Below, piece after piece: positions 43,653 through 53,728 of a stretch of 64,000 bases of DNA. The stretch is from NCBI RefSeq assembly GCF_020831365.1, contig NZ_JAJHPV010000014.1, positions 310,001 to 374,000 on the forward strand, given 5' to 3'. The position numbers were made by a program, and so were the translations under genes. Source of the DNA: Massilia agrisoli. GTDB lineage: Bacteria; Pseudomonadota; Gammaproteobacteria; Burkholderiales; Burkholderiaceae_D. Below the pieces are notes generated by a model, which saw only the letters and a program-made list of their open reading frames with translations, had not been told where the DNA came from and searched no databases. Every line of letters starts with the position of its first letter. The first letter of the stretch is position 1.

Positions 43653-45471
43653 AATGGGTTACGTGTACGCTGTGAAATTGTAAGGCGGCCAGGTTGGCGT
43701 AGACGCCGCCGAGCGCGACCAGCGAGGCGTGCGTGCCAGTTTCGACGATCTTGCCGTCTTCCATGACGATGATGCGGTCGGCGCGCTGCACCGTCGCGAG
43801 GCGGTGCGCGATGATCACCGTCGTGCGGCCAACCATCGCCGCTTCCAGCGCGCTTTGCACCAGGCGTTCGGATTCGGCGTCGAGGGCGCTGGTCGCTTCG
43901 TCGAGCAGCAGCAGCGGGGGATTCTTCAGCAGCGCGCGCGCAATTGCGATGCGCTGACGCTGGCCGCCCGACAGCCGCACGCCGCGCTCGCCGAGGAAGG
44001 ACTTGTAACCCTGCGGCAGGCGCTCGATGAATTCGTGGGCCGCCGCCATCTTCGCGGCCGCAATCACTTCGTCGTCCGTCGCACCCGCACGGCCGTAGCG
44101 GATGTTTTCCATCGCGTCGGCCGAGAAGATCACCGTGTCCTGCGGGACGATGCCAATCGCGTCACGCAGCGCGTGCAAATCAAGCTGGCGGATATCGACA
44201 CCGTCAAGCGTGATCGAGCCAGCCTGCGGGTCGTAGAAGCGCAGGAACAGCTGGAACAGCGTGGTCTTGCCGGCACCGGATGGGCCGACTACTGCCACCG
44301 TTTCACCTGGTTTGATCTGCAGCGTCAGGTGCGCCAGCGCCGCCGTTTCAGGGCGCGATGGGTAGGAGAAGGTGACGTCGTTGAGGGACAGCGCGGCGCC
44401 GTTGGCGGTGCGCGCAGGCAGCGCCACCGGTTTCGGCGGGTTCTGGATCGGCGACTTCACCGACAGCAGCTCGAGCAGGCGCTCGGTGGCGCCAGCGGCG
44501 CGCTGGGCTTCGCCCATCACTTCGGACAGCGCGCCGATCGAGCCGGCCACGATGGAGGCGTACAGGATGAACTGGCCGAGGTCGCCGCCCGTCATCGCCC
44601 CTTCGAGCACCGCATGCGCGCCAAGCCACAGCACGAAGACGATGGTGCCGAACACCAGTACGATGGCGATCATCGTCAGCAGCGAACGGGCGCGGATGCG
44701 TTTCATTGCGGTGGAAAACGCGCCTTCGACCGATTTGCCGAAGCGCGCCGATTCGATGTTCTCGTGCGTGAACGACTGGACCGTCGGCATGGCGTTGAGG
44801 ATTTCGCCTGCCATCGCCGAGGCATCCGCGATACGGTCCTGCGAGGCGCGCGACAGCGTGCGTACGCGGCGGCCGAACAGCACGATGGGCACGACCACCA
44901 GCACCAGCAGGCCGAGAATGATGGACGACAGCTTCACGCTGGTCACAAACAGCATCACCAGGCCGCCCAGGAACAGCAGCATGTTGCGCAGGGCGACAGA
45001 GATGCTGGTGCCCACCACCGCCTGGATCAGGGTGGTGTCGGTGGTGATGCGCGACAGGACTTCGCCAGTCTGGGTGGTCTCGAAAAATTCGGGGCTCTGC
45101 GTGACAACGTGGCGGTAGACGGCGCTGCGGATGTCGGCGGTAACCCGCTCGCCCAGCCACGACACGGTGTAGAAGCGCGCGGCCGTAGCCACCGCCAGCA
45201 CGCTGGCGACGGCGAACAGCGCGAGGAAGGTATCGTTGACGTTCTCGATATTGCGCTGGCCGGTCGCGGGTGCGAACCCGTGGTCGATCATCTGCTTGAA
45301 CGCGTAGGGAATGGCGAGCGTGGCGCCCGCGGCGAACACCAGGGCGATGGCGGCCAAAATGAACTGGCGGCGGTATGGGCGAAGGAAGGGCAGCAGACCC
45401 TTGAACGCGGCGAGGCTGCCTTTTTCCGCGCGCGGATCGGGCTGGGTGGTGCTTGTGGTGCTCTTGCTCAT
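43651..45471 (-). CDS. ABC transporter, fused permease-ATPase (MsbA-like exporter)
   Basis: A 606-residue half-transporter: six-helix ABC exporter domain (residues ~25-315) followed by one ATPase. Nucleotide-binding motifs are GPSGAGKTTLFQLF (Walker A), VPQDTVIF (Q-loop), LSGGQRQRIAIARALL (signature) and LLLLDEATSALD (Walker B), with H in IIAHRLATV. It works as a homodimer; substrate (lipid, peptide or drug) is not predictable. The start MSKSTTSTTQ at 45471 is chosen since the upstream extension is out of character. The stop abuts the repeat cluster. A separate gene pair (lipocalin, FtsX permease) lies upstream. Confidence 0.92.
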   Translation of the reverse strand: MSKSTTSTTQPDPRAEKGSLAAFKGLLPFLRPYRRQFILAAIALVFAAGATLAIPYAFKQMIDHGFAPATGQRNIENVNDTFLALFAVASVLAVATAARFYTVSWLGERVTADIRSAVYRHVVTQSPEFFETTQTGEVLSRITTDTTLIQAVVGTSISVALRNMLLFLGGLVMLFVTSVKLSSIILGLLVLVVVPIVLFGRRVRTLSRASQDRIADASAMAGEILNAMPTVQSFTHENIESARFGKSVEGAFSTAMKRIRARSLLTMIAIVLVFGTIVFVLWLGAHAVLEGAMTGGDLGQFILYASIVAGSIGALSEVMGEAQRAAGATERLLELLSVKSPIQNPPKPVALPARTANGAALSLNDVTFSYPSRPETAALAHLTLQIKPGETVAVVGPSGAGKTTLFQLFLRFYDPQAGSITLDGVDIRQLDLHALRDAIGIVPQDTVIFSADAMENIRYGRAGATDDEVIAAAKMAAAHEFIERLPQGYKSFLGERGVRLSGGQRQRIAIARALLKNPPLLLLDEATSALDAESERLVQSALEAAMVGRTTVIIAHRLATVQRADRIIVMEDGKIVETGTHASLVALGGVYANLAALQFHSVHVTH

Positions 45472-45500
45472 CGTGTTAATGCTGTCGTTTTCTGTTGTTT

Positions 45501-46568
45501 TTAAAGTTTCATCGGCCGGTCGTAGCCAGTCATCTCGAGGTATCCGCGTCCCGCAGCGGCACCGTCGCGGCTGATCGTCACCGCGCCTTCCCAATAGATG
45601 GCGCCAGTCGATTGCCGTGAATCGAGTTCCTGGTCTTCCTGCAACGGCTTTACCTGCCAGCGCGTGCCGCCCGTGACGATCGTCGTCGCCACCGGGTACA
45701 CGGCATTGGTGCGCGGCGATTTCCACCGCGCCTGCGGAATGAAGCTGACCTGATCCGGCGCATACTGCGTAACCTTCCCGGAGGCGTCGCGCAGCATCGC
45801 ATGACCCCATAGTTTACCACCTTGCTTGCTCCTGATCTGGAAAGCCATCAGGGCCGAGCCGTCGTCGAGGTTGGCGCCGATCCAGTCCCACCCGCTGGCT
45901 TCGGGGTCGAGCGCTTCGCTGGACCACTCGTGATCGAGCCATGCCGTCCCTTCGACCTTACCTCCGCCGCCCTTGGCGTGGGCCACAGTGCCGCTTACTT
46001 TCAGTTGCGGTTCGCTGTAGTAGTAGCTGGCGTTGCGCGGGTCGGCGCCTTTGCGCGAATAGCCGCCTGCGCCCTGCAGCAGCACCGGCTGGGTGGGCGC
46101 GAGGCGAAGGTCCATCGCCACTTGCGAGGCCTTGATGGTGACGGTATAGCTGCCGTCGCCGTTGCGGCGCATGCGCCAGTCGTCGAGTTTGAGGTCGGTG
46201 GTGCCGGTTTTGGCGTAGGCCAGCCCGAAGCCCTCGCGCGCGCTGCGCTGGTCGTGGAGTAGCTTGCCGAGCGACGGGTCGGATACGGCCGCATGGGCGA
46301 TGATCAGCTGCTTCGGCGCGAACGCACTGGGATTGGCCGGGTCATGCTCGGTGCGGCTGCGGAAGAAGGTCACCTGGAAGCCGAGCGGCTTGCCGTCGGC
46401 CGTTTTCAGCCAGCCAGTGACGTACCACCACTCGGTACGAAAATCCGGATGCGCGCCGAAATCATGAGGGAACGCCAGCCTGGCGCCCGCGGTGACCGGT
46501 GCGAATGCCGGCGGTGCGGCATGGCAGAGCTGCGCCGCGAACAGTATCAGGGCTAACAAAATGCGCAT
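45501..46568 (-). CDS. AttH/CrtC-like lipocalin-domain exported protein
   Basis: A 355-residue protein with a signal peptide (MRILLALILFAAQLCHAA, cleavage after CHA). The motif FRTEWWYVTGWL near residue 45, WLDHEWSSEALDPEASGWDW and the closing TGYDRPMKL mark the AttH / carotenoid 1,2-hydratase-like family (PF07143). Such proteins are often encoded beside an FtsX-type permease and a LolD-like ATPase, probably handling a hydrophobic cargo. Its ATG overlaps the permease stop codon (TAATG), so the two are coupled. No enzymatic activity can be claimed. Confidence 0.88.
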   Translation of the reverse strand: MRILLALILFAAQLCHAAPPAFAPVTAGARLAFPHDFGAHPDFRTEWWYVTGWLKTADGKPLGFQVTFFRSRTEHDPANPSAFAPKQLIIAHAAVSDPSLGKLLHDQRSAREGFGLAYAKTGTTDLKLDDWRMRRNGDGSYTVTIKASQVAMDLRLAPTQPVLLQGAGGYSRKGADPRNASYYYSEPQLKVSGTVAHAKGGGGKVEGTAWLDHEWSSEALDPEASGWDWIGANLDDGSALMAFQIRSKQGGKLWGHAMLRDASGKVTQYAPDQVSFIPQARWKSPRTNAVYPVATTIVTGGTRWQVKPLQEDQELDSRQSTGAIYWEGAVTISRDGAAAGRGYLEMTGYDRPMKL

Positions 46569-49117
46569 TACCAGTCCTCCCTGACCGCGCGAATGGGGCC
46601 ACCGGACAGCGCGTAGCGGCCCGACACCAGTGCCGTGAGCACCGATGCGGCCAGCAGCACCGATGCGACGATTGTGATGAGCGGCCAGGGCACATGAAGC
46701 TGCATCGACCAGTGGAATGACTGGGGATTGACCACGTAGACGAGGATCAGGCTGATGACGAGCCCCAGTAAAAAACCGCATGCGATGCCGAGCGCCGTCA
46801 GCGCGCCGCCTTCCAGCGCCAGGATGCGCAGCACCTGGGCGCGCGTGACGCCGACGTGGCGCAGCATGCCAAATTCCTTTGCCCGCGCCAGGGTTTGCGC
46901 CGAAAAGGTGGCGGCGACGCCGGACAGGCCGATGGCGATGGCGATGGCTTCCAGCAGGTAGGTAACGGCAAAGCTGCGGTCGAAGATCGTCAGGCTCATG
47001 AGCCGGATGTCTTCGGGCTGCGCATAGTCGAGCGAAGGGCCGAACGGCAGCGCGCGGACCTGCTCCTCGATGCGTGCGGCGGGCACCCCTTGCGCCGTCC
47101 AGATTGCGAAGGCGTTGACGCTGGTGTCCTGGGTCAGCGCCCGGTAATCGGCAAGCTGCATTTGTACGGCGCCGGCCTGGCTTGAATAATCACGCCACAC
47201 GCCGGCGACAAAAAAGTCGTGCATGCGCCCGCCAACCGGGAGCGCGAGCGTGCCGCCTGCCTTGACCCGGTACAGGTCGAGCATCGCTTCCGACACCCAG
47301 ACCGGCATCGCGCCCTGCGGAACGGGCAGCGACAGCCCTGTCATGACCATGGTCTTGCCAGGTTCGACCGGGTCGATCGGCCGCGCCATCAGCCGCACCG
47401 GCGGGCGGGCAGGGTCGAGCAATACCTGGCGCGTACGCTGGAACTCGATGCGGGAAATGCCGGGCACGGACCGGATGGCTGCCTGTTCGGACAGGCCCAG
47501 CGTGCCGGCGCCGTTGCTGGATCCGACTTGCACGTACAGGTTGGCCGGTAGCAGCTGCACCAGCCATTCATCGAGCGACACGCGGAAACTCGAGACCATG
47601 ATCGCCATCGCGACCATCAGGCTGAAGCTGGCCAGCACCCCACCCAGGGCGATGGCGGCCTGGCCGGAGGCGTTGCCAAGCCGTGCGAGGGCGAGCGCCG
47701 GAACCGGCGCGGCCGCGCTATTGCGCTGGTAGCGCCGGCTGGCCGCGCCGAACAGGCTGCGCGCCAGGCGCGGCATCAGGCCGATGCCGCCCACCAGCAG
47801 CAGGGCAATCGACAGGTAGCCGAGGATCGGCAGTTCGAACAGCGGCGGCGCTTGCGACAGGGCCGCCGCCAGCGCGATGCACAGCAGCGAGGGCCAGATG
47901 CGGTCCAGCCGCGACAGCGCCGTTTCATCGGCGCCGGACTTGAGCGCCGCCGCGGGCGCGGCGCGCGCCGCCTCCCATGCCGGCGCCAGGCAGCCTAGCA
48001 GCGCCACGCCAAACCCCAGCGCGAAGAACACGGCGGCGGCCACCGGCGTGAACTGCACTTCGGGATTGACGCCCGCGAAGTAGCCGGCGCCAAGGTCGCC
48101 GCCAAAGAAGTGCAGCGCCGCTGCGGCCAGCGCGTAACCGCCGACGATGCCGAGCAGCGCGCCGATGACGCCTAGGCTGGCACCCTCGATCAGCACCTGG
48201 CGCAGCAGTTCGCGGCGCTCCAGTCCGAGCACCCGCAACAGCGCAAACTGGCCGCGGCGGCGGATGACTGCCAGCGCCTGGGTCGAGAACACCAGGAAGG
48301 CGCCGGTGAACAGCGCCACCAGCGCCAGCACGGTCAGGTTGACACGGTACGCGCGGCTCATGCTGTTGGTGCGGCTTTCCTGTTCATCGTCGCCTGGCTG
48401 CCCGACCAGGAAACGGCCCGGGAAGTCGCGCTCAAGATCGCGCGCCAGCTCGCGTTCGAAGGCGTCGCGGCTGACGCCATTGCGCAGCTTCAGGTCGACC
48501 CGCGACAACTGGCCGAGCTTATTGAAGCGCCACTGGGCCGCGCCAATGTCCATGACGCCGATGCGCTGGCCCGGGGGCGCCTGCAGCATGCCGCCTGCGA
48601 AGCGCAGCGTGATCGATGACGTGCCGGCGCGCAGCGGCACCGTCGAACCAGCCTTCACGGCTAGCCATTCGCGCGCGGCAGGAGAGAGGAAGAGCGCGTC
48701 GTCGGCCAGCGTATCCATCAGCTTTCCGCTTTCGGCGGCGCCAATCAGGCCTGGCGTGACCTGCACCGCGCGGAAGATGTCGATGCCAATCACCCTGAGC
48801 GGTCCCTCCTTGCCGGAAGCGCCGGCCTGGAATTCAAGTACCGGCGAGGCGACCGCGACGTCCGGGTGGGCAGCGAGCCGCGGGTAGACCGACTCGTCGA
48901 ACCACGCTTCGCGCCCGCTGACCTGGACGTCGGCCTGGCCAGCGATGCTTTTGACGGCGGCGGAAAATTCATTGAACGCGGCGGCGTTGATCAGGTGGAC
49001 GGCAAATCCCATCGCCACGCCGACCGCGATGGCGATGATCGCGATGATCGCGCGCAGCGGATGGGCGCGCCATTCGCCAACCAGCAGCCAGCGTGACAGG
49101 GCGCCTAACGCTGGCAT
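46568..49117 (-). CDS. FtsX-type ABC transporter permease
   Basis: An 849-residue permease with the doubled layout of AttFG/YbbP-like proteins: helix 1 (IIAIIAIAVGVAMGFAVHLI), a MacB-like periplasmic domain, an FtsX block (LALVALFTGAFLVFSTQALA, LIEGASLGVIGALLGIVGGY) and a second half ending LALEGGALTALGIACGFLLG. The coupling loop ARAKEFGMLRHVGVTRAQVL is present. It needs a separate ATPase, and none is encoded next to it in this window: upstream is a DUF4124 gene. The start overlaps that gene's end by 13 bases. It is coupled to the lipocalin gene downstream. Confidence 0.88.
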   Translation of the reverse strand: MPALGALSRWLLVGEWRAHPLRAIIAIIAIAVGVAMGFAVHLINAAAFNEFSAAVKSIAGQADVQVSGREAWFDESVYPRLAAHPDVAVASPVLEFQAGASGKEGPLRVIGIDIFRAVQVTPGLIGAAESGKLMDTLADDALFLSPAAREWLAVKAGSTVPLRAGTSSITLRFAGGMLQAPPGQRIGVMDIGAAQWRFNKLGQLSRVDLKLRNGVSRDAFERELARDLERDFPGRFLVGQPGDDEQESRTNSMSRAYRVNLTVLALVALFTGAFLVFSTQALAVIRRRGQFALLRVLGLERRELLRQVLIEGASLGVIGALLGIVGGYALAAAALHFFGGDLGAGYFAGVNPEVQFTPVAAAVFFALGFGVALLGCLAPAWEAARAAPAAALKSGADETALSRLDRIWPSLLCIALAAALSQAPPLFELPILGYLSIALLLVGGIGLMPRLARSLFGAASRRYQRNSAAAPVPALALARLGNASGQAAIALGGVLASFSLMVAMAIMVSSFRVSLDEWLVQLLPANLYVQVGSSNGAGTLGLSEQAAIRSVPGISRIEFQRTRQVLLDPARPPVRLMARPIDPVEPGKTMVMTGLSLPVPQGAMPVWVSEAMLDLYRVKAGGTLALPVGGRMHDFFVAGVWRDYSSQAGAVQMQLADYRALTQDTSVNAFAIWTAQGVPAARIEEQVRALPFGPSLDYAQPEDIRLMSLTIFDRSFAVTYLLEAIAIAIGLSGVAATFSAQTLARAKEFGMLRHVGVTRAQVLRILALEGGALTALGIACGFLLGLVISLILVYVVNPQSFHWSMQLHVPWPLITIVASVLLAASVLTALVSGRYALSGGPIRAVREDW

Positions 49118-49539
49118 TCAACAGCCATCGCTTCGGCCTGGCGTTGCGCCTTGAGCCGCAGCGCTTCGGTGCCGGGACCGGCGGCTTTGCGCAGGTCTTC
49201 CTCGGCCCACTTCAGCTGCAGGCGCAGCTTCTCGCAGCGCGCCTGCTGCGGCGAGACGCGCGCGGCGGCGGCAGGGCGCGCGGCCTTCGCCGCTTGTGCG
49301 GCGGCCACGCGCCGCTCCTTGTCGAACGACTCGGCCAGCGCCTTCTGGCGCGCCAGGCGTTCCTTCAGTTCGGGGTCGGGCGGCGGCGGCGGCGGCACGT
49401 CGAGCGTGGCCTGGACGCCTGCGTCGCAAGGCTGCCCGCCATAGGTGACCTTGCCCTTGCTGCTGCATTTGTAGACGGTTTGCGCCTTCGCCGCGGCGCA
49501 CAGCACTAGGCTTGCCAGGACCACCATCGTACGCACCAT
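49105..49539 (-). CDS. DUF4124-like exported protein
   Basis: A 144-residue protein with an N-terminal signal peptide (MVRTMVVLASLVLCAAAKAQ) and the short DUF4124 segment TVYKCSSKGKVTYGGQPC, followed by a proline run (PPPPPP) and a charged alpha-helical region. The two cysteines in the domain may pair in the periplasm. It overlaps the downstream permease gene by 13 bases, so it may be in the same transcript. Function of the family is unknown. Confidence 0.8.
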   Translation of the reverse strand: MVRTMVVLASLVLCAAAKAQTVYKCSSKGKVTYGGQPCDAGVQATLDVPPPPPPDPELKERLARQKALAESFDKERRVAAAQAAKAARPAAAARVSPQQARCEKLRLQLKWAEEDLRKAAGPGTEALRLKAQRQAEAMAVECQR

Positions 49540-49553
49540 GACCGCTCCTTTGT

Positions 49554-50963
49554 TCAGAGGACTTTGCCAGGGTTCATGATGCCGAGGGGGTCGAGCGCCG
49601 CTTTGATCGCACGCATCATGCCCAGCTCGACCGGGGATTTGTACCGGTTGAGCTCGTCTCGTTTGAGCGCGCCGATGCCATGTTCGGCGGAGATCGAACC
49701 GCCGAAGGAGTCGACCTGGTCGTGCACGATGCGGTTGACCGCCTCCTGGTTGCGCAGGAATTCGTCATGGGCCACGCCTGCGGGCGGCGCGACGTTGTAA
49801 TGCAGGTTGCCGTCGCCGAGGTGGCCGAACGTTACCAGCACCACGCCGGGGAAGGCGTCGCGCAGTTTGGCGTCGGTGGCGGCGATAAAGCGGGCGATGC
49901 GCGAAATCGGCAGCGAGATGTCGTGCTTGATGTTTTTGCCTGCCTTCGCCTGCGCCATCGATATATGCTCGCGCAGGTCCCACAAGCCGCGCGACTGCGC
50001 CGCCGACATCGCCACCACCGCGTCGCGGGCGACGCCGCGGTCAAGCGCAACGGCGACTGCCTGCTCCAGCATGCCGGATGCATGTTCGCCGGACTCGCAG
50101 CTGGACAGCTCCAGCAGCACGTACTGTCCGTGCGGCCTGGAGAAGGGCTTGGGCAGGTCGGGGAAATGGGTGGCGACCAGGTCGAGGCAGACGTCGGACA
50201 TCAGCTCGAAGGCGGTCAGGCAGGCGCCGCAGCGGTCCTGCGCCAGCGTCAGCAGGTCGAGCGCGTCGCGCGGGGTGGCGAGGGCCACCAGCGCAGTAGC
50301 CGATGCTTTCGGCAGCGGATGCAGCTTGAGCACCGCGGCGGTGATGACGCCCAGCGTGCCTTCGGCGCCGATGAACAGGTCGCGCAGGTCGTAGCCGGTA
50401 TTGTCCTTGCGCAGGCCCCGCAGGCCGTTCCAGACCTCGCCCTGCGGCGTCACCACTTCGAGGCCGAGGCACAGTTCACGCGCGTTGCCGTAACGGAGTA
50501 CGGCCGTGCCGCCGGCATTGGTCGACAGGTTGCCGCCCACGGTGCAGCTGCCTTCCGAGGCGAGCGAGAGCGGGTACAGGCAGTCGTGCAGGGCGGCTGC
50601 GTCCTGCACGTGCTGCAGGATGCAGCCGGCGTCCACCGTCATGGTGCGGTTGACCGCATCGATCGAACGCACCCGGTTCATGCGCGAGAGCGAGAGCACG
50701 ACGGCGGTGCCGCTTTCATCGGGCACGCTGCCAAGTACCAGCCCGGTGCGGCCTCCCTGCGGCACCAGCGGGATGCGCCAGTGGGCGCACGCCTTGACCA
50801 GTTGCGCGACCTGTTCGGTGTCGGCGGGGCGCAGCACGGCCAGCGCCTTGCCGGTGTAGCGGCCGCGCCAGTCGTCGAGGAAGGGCGCCATGTCGGCCGC
50901 CGCCACCAGGACGAAGGGCTCGCCCACGATGTGGCGGCAGTGCGAGAGGAATTCCTCACTCAT
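49554..50963 (-). CDS. FAD-binding oxidase (GlcD/D-lactate dehydrogenase-like)
   Basis: A 469-residue flavoenzyme. FAD binding in the N-terminal half is marked by LVPQGGRTGLVLGSVPDE and ASEGSCTVGGNLSTNAGGTA; the C-terminal FAD-oxidase_C domain contains VTFGHLGDGNLHYN and SISAEHGIGALKRDEL, ending IKAALDPLGIMNPGKVL. It probably oxidises a D-2-hydroxyacid; D-lactate, glycolate and D-2-hydroxyglutarate cannot be separated. It overlaps the DUF2069 gene by eight bases and is the last of a wrbA-DUF2069-oxidase operon. Confidence 0.92.
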   Translation of the reverse strand: MSEEFLSHCRHIVGEPFVLVAAADMAPFLDDWRGRYTGKALAVLRPADTEQVAQLVKACAHWRIPLVPQGGRTGLVLGSVPDESGTAVVLSLSRMNRVRSIDAVNRTMTVDAGCILQHVQDAAALHDCLYPLSLASEGSCTVGGNLSTNAGGTAVLRYGNARELCLGLEVVTPQGEVWNGLRGLRKDNTGYDLRDLFIGAEGTLGVITAAVLKLHPLPKASATALVALATPRDALDLLTLAQDRCGACLTAFELMSDVCLDLVATHFPDLPKPFSRPHGQYVLLELSSCESGEHASGMLEQAVAVALDRGVARDAVVAMSAAQSRGLWDLREHISMAQAKAGKNIKHDISLPISRIARFIAATDAKLRDAFPGVVLVTFGHLGDGNLHYNVAPPAGVAHDEFLRNQEAVNRIVHDQVDSFGGSISAEHGIGALKRDELNRYKSPVELGMMRAIKAALDPLGIMNPGKVL

Positions 50964-51356
50964 GGGTTGCGCGGTTGACCTTGTCGAGGAGTTCGCGCGC
51001 CAGCTTCCTGGCGGCCTTTTTGTAGGGATGCAGGAAGAGCAGGGCGCACGCGAAGTAGATGCAGACCAGCGCGACTTCGCCGTAACCCATCATGCGCGAG
51101 ATCTCGTCGCGGTCGCTGTAGCCGCGCACCACGCCCTCGGCGAAGTACAGCAGGATCAGCATCGACGACCATTGCAGGGTGTAGACGTCGCGTTTGAGCA
51201 CGCCGCGCAGGGGCAGCAGCAGCGGGACGACCTTCAGCGCCAGCAGCGAGCCGCCCGGCTTGAGCGGCGCCACCACCATCTCCCACGCCAGCAGCCATGC
51301 GATCAGCACCATCAGGCTGGCCGCCGCGCCGATGTGATAAACCTTCGATGTTTCCA

Positions 51357-51357
<1 letters not shown>
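50956..51357 (-). CDS. DUF2069 membrane protein
   Basis: A 133-residue inner membrane protein with four hydrophobic segments, among them IGAAASLMVLIAWLLAW, LLALKVVPLLLPL and ALVCIYFACALLFLHPY. It matches DUF2069, whose genes commonly neighbour wrbA. The ATG overlaps the wrbA stop by one base (TAATG). No function is known. Confidence 0.88.
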
Positions 51358-51998
<641 letters not shown>

Positions 51999-52032
51999 TC
52001 ACGCCGCCGCCGGGCCTGATTTTCACCAGTTC

Positions 52033-53418
52033 ATGCTTTCAAAAACAGTCCGTTCCCTCTCCAGGTCCACCAGCGACATGATCGATGTCGGCGCCGCCGC
52101 AATGCGCGGCCTGACCTGGAGCCAGATGCGCGACCTGTTCCAGTTTGCCCGGCGCCGCCTGAACGAGGAGCGCCTGCCGCAGCTGGCCGGTAGCCTGACC
52201 TTTACCACCACGCTCGCGCTGGTGCCGCTGCTGACCATCGTGCTGGCCATCTTCACCACCTTCCCGATCTTCGGCAGCTTCCGCAGCGCGCTGGACGCCT
52301 ACTTCGTGCAGAGCCTGATGCCCAAGGGGATCGCCAACACCATCATCGGCAACCTGACCCAGTTTGCCAGCAAGGCCAAGAGCCTGTCCGCGGTTGGCGC
52401 GGTGGCGCTGATCCTGACCTCGGCCGCGATGATGGGCATGATCGAGCGCGCCTTCAACCAGGTCTGGCGCGTGCGCCAGGCGCGCCCGCTGGCGCAGCGC
52501 ATCACCATCTACTGGGCGCTGGTGACCCTTGGGCCCTTGTTAATGGGCCTGTCGATCACCGCCACCTCGCAGCTGTTCGGCGCCACCACGGGCCTGGCCA
52601 AGAGCGCGCCGCTGGCCGCCACGGTGTTCTACACGCTGGTGTCGGTCGCGCTGACCACTGGCGCCTACACGCTGCTGTACGTGACTGTGCCGAACCGCTT
52701 CGTCGACTGGCGCGACGCCGTCTGGGGCGGGCTGGTGGCCGCCATCGCCTTCGAAATCGCCAAGCGCCTGTTCGCGCTGTTTATCCGCCAGTTCCCAACC
52801 TACGCCATCATCTACGGCGCGCTCGCCGCGCTGCCGCTGTTCCTGCTCTGGCTTTACCTGTCGTGGATGATCACGCTGGCCGGCGCCGTGCTGACTGCCG
52901 CGCTGCCGGTGGTGAAGTACGAGCGATGGTGGTACGAGCCGGTGCCCGGCGGCGCATTCGTCGACGCGATGGCGATCCTGAAGGTGATGCATGGCCGCGC
53001 CCAGCAGGGCGATACGGCGCTGGTGTCGAGCGAGGAAATCCGCGCGCATACGCGCATCGGCTACGAGGAGATGACGGCGCTGATGGGGAAGATGGTGGCC
53101 GTGGGCTGGGTCGGCCGGGTGCAGACCGATGTGGTCAAGCGCTCGAAGTGGCGCAGGCGCGGGCGCGAAGGCGCCGACAACTGGGTGCTCCTGGTGAACC
53201 TGGGCAAACTGAAGATATCGGAAGTCTACCGCTTGTTCGTCTTCGGCGGCCTGACCCTGGATGCTGGCGCCGCCTACGACCTGAATCCCGATTCGCCGAT
53301 GACCCTCGATATCAGCTCGCTGGCGCGCCAGGTGGAAGGCGCCGTCGAGGTCCAGCTGGGCCAGAGCCTGGCCGAGCATTTTGAGCGGGGACAGCTGGCG
53401 GCCAAGCCTACCAGCTGA
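52033..53418 (+). CDS. YihY/virulence factor BrkB family membrane protein
   Basis: A 461-residue protein. Six hydrophobic helices lie in residues ~50-300 with the family blocks RLPQLAGSLTFTTTLALVPL, SAAMMGMIERAFNQVWRVRQ and YGALAALPLFLLWLYLSWMI. The C-terminal ~150 residues are a soluble winged-helix-like region (EEIRAHTRIGYEEMTALMGK), typical of longer betaproteobacterial members. Once annotated as RNase BN, a call now considered wrong. It overlaps the convergent DUF962 gene by 11 bases. The ribosome binding site is weak. Confidence 0.9.
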   Translation: MLSKTVRSLSRSTSDMIDVGAAAMRGLTWSQMRDLFQFARRRLNEERLPQLAGSLTFTTTLALVPLLTIVLAIFTTFPIFGSFRSALDAYFVQSLMPKGIANTIIGNLTQFASKAKSLSAVGAVALILTSAAMMGMIERAFNQVWRVRQARPLAQRITIYWALVTLGPLLMGLSITATSQLFGATTGLAKSAPLAATVFYTLVSVALTTGAYTLLYVTVPNRFVDWRDAVWGGLVAAIAFEIAKRLFALFIRQFPTYAIIYGALAALPLFLLWLYLSWMITLAGAVLTAALPVVKYERWWYEPVPGGAFVDAMAILKVMHGRAQQGDTALVSSEEIRAHTRIGYEEMTALMGKMVAVGWVGRVQTDVVKRSKWRRRGREGADNWVLLVNLGKLKISEVYRLFVFGGLTLDAGAAYDLNPDSPMTLDISSLARQVEGAVEVQLGQSLAEHFERGQLAAKPTS

Positions 53419-53713
53419 GTTTCCCGGTCAGCATCTGCCAGTACATCTTCCAGTCGGCCCGGAACGAATACAGCGGCTGGTCGAACGAGGCCGGGCGGTT
53501 CTTCTCATACATGAAGTGCCCGATCCACGCGCCGCCGTAACCCGTCACCACCGCCACCAGGATCCACCACGGGTTCATGCTGTCGATGTACTGCACGATG
53601 GCGGCAATCGCCGACGACGACCCGAGGAAATGCGCCCGCCTGCACATGCGGTTGGCATGCTGGGTCAGGTAGTAGGGGTAGAACTCGGCGAAACTCGTGT
53701 ATCGGGTCGTCAT
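53408..53713 (-). CDS. DUF962/Mpo1-like small membrane protein
   Basis: A 101-residue protein: FAEFYPYYLTQHANRMCRRA at the N-terminus, then hydrophobic segments with WILVAVVTGYGGAWIGHFMY and EKNRPASFDQPLYSFRADWK. These match the DUF962 family related to the yeast dioxygenase Mpo1; the histidines (H in TQHANR, GHFMYEKN) that bind iron in Mpo1 appear to be present. It converges with YihY, overlapping by 11 bases. Confidence 0.85.
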   Translation of the reverse strand: MTTRYTSFAEFYPYYLTQHANRMCRRAHFLGSSSAIAAIVQYIDSMNPWWILVAVVTGYGGAWIGHFMYEKNRPASFDQPLYSFRADWKMYWQMLTGKLSW

Positions 53714-53728
53714 TGCACTCTCCTGTCT

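Noticed and set aside
43376-43766. Short plus-strand frames through the repeats
   Set aside because: Their repeated PKSGSDHRQR-type peptides are only translation of the REP units.
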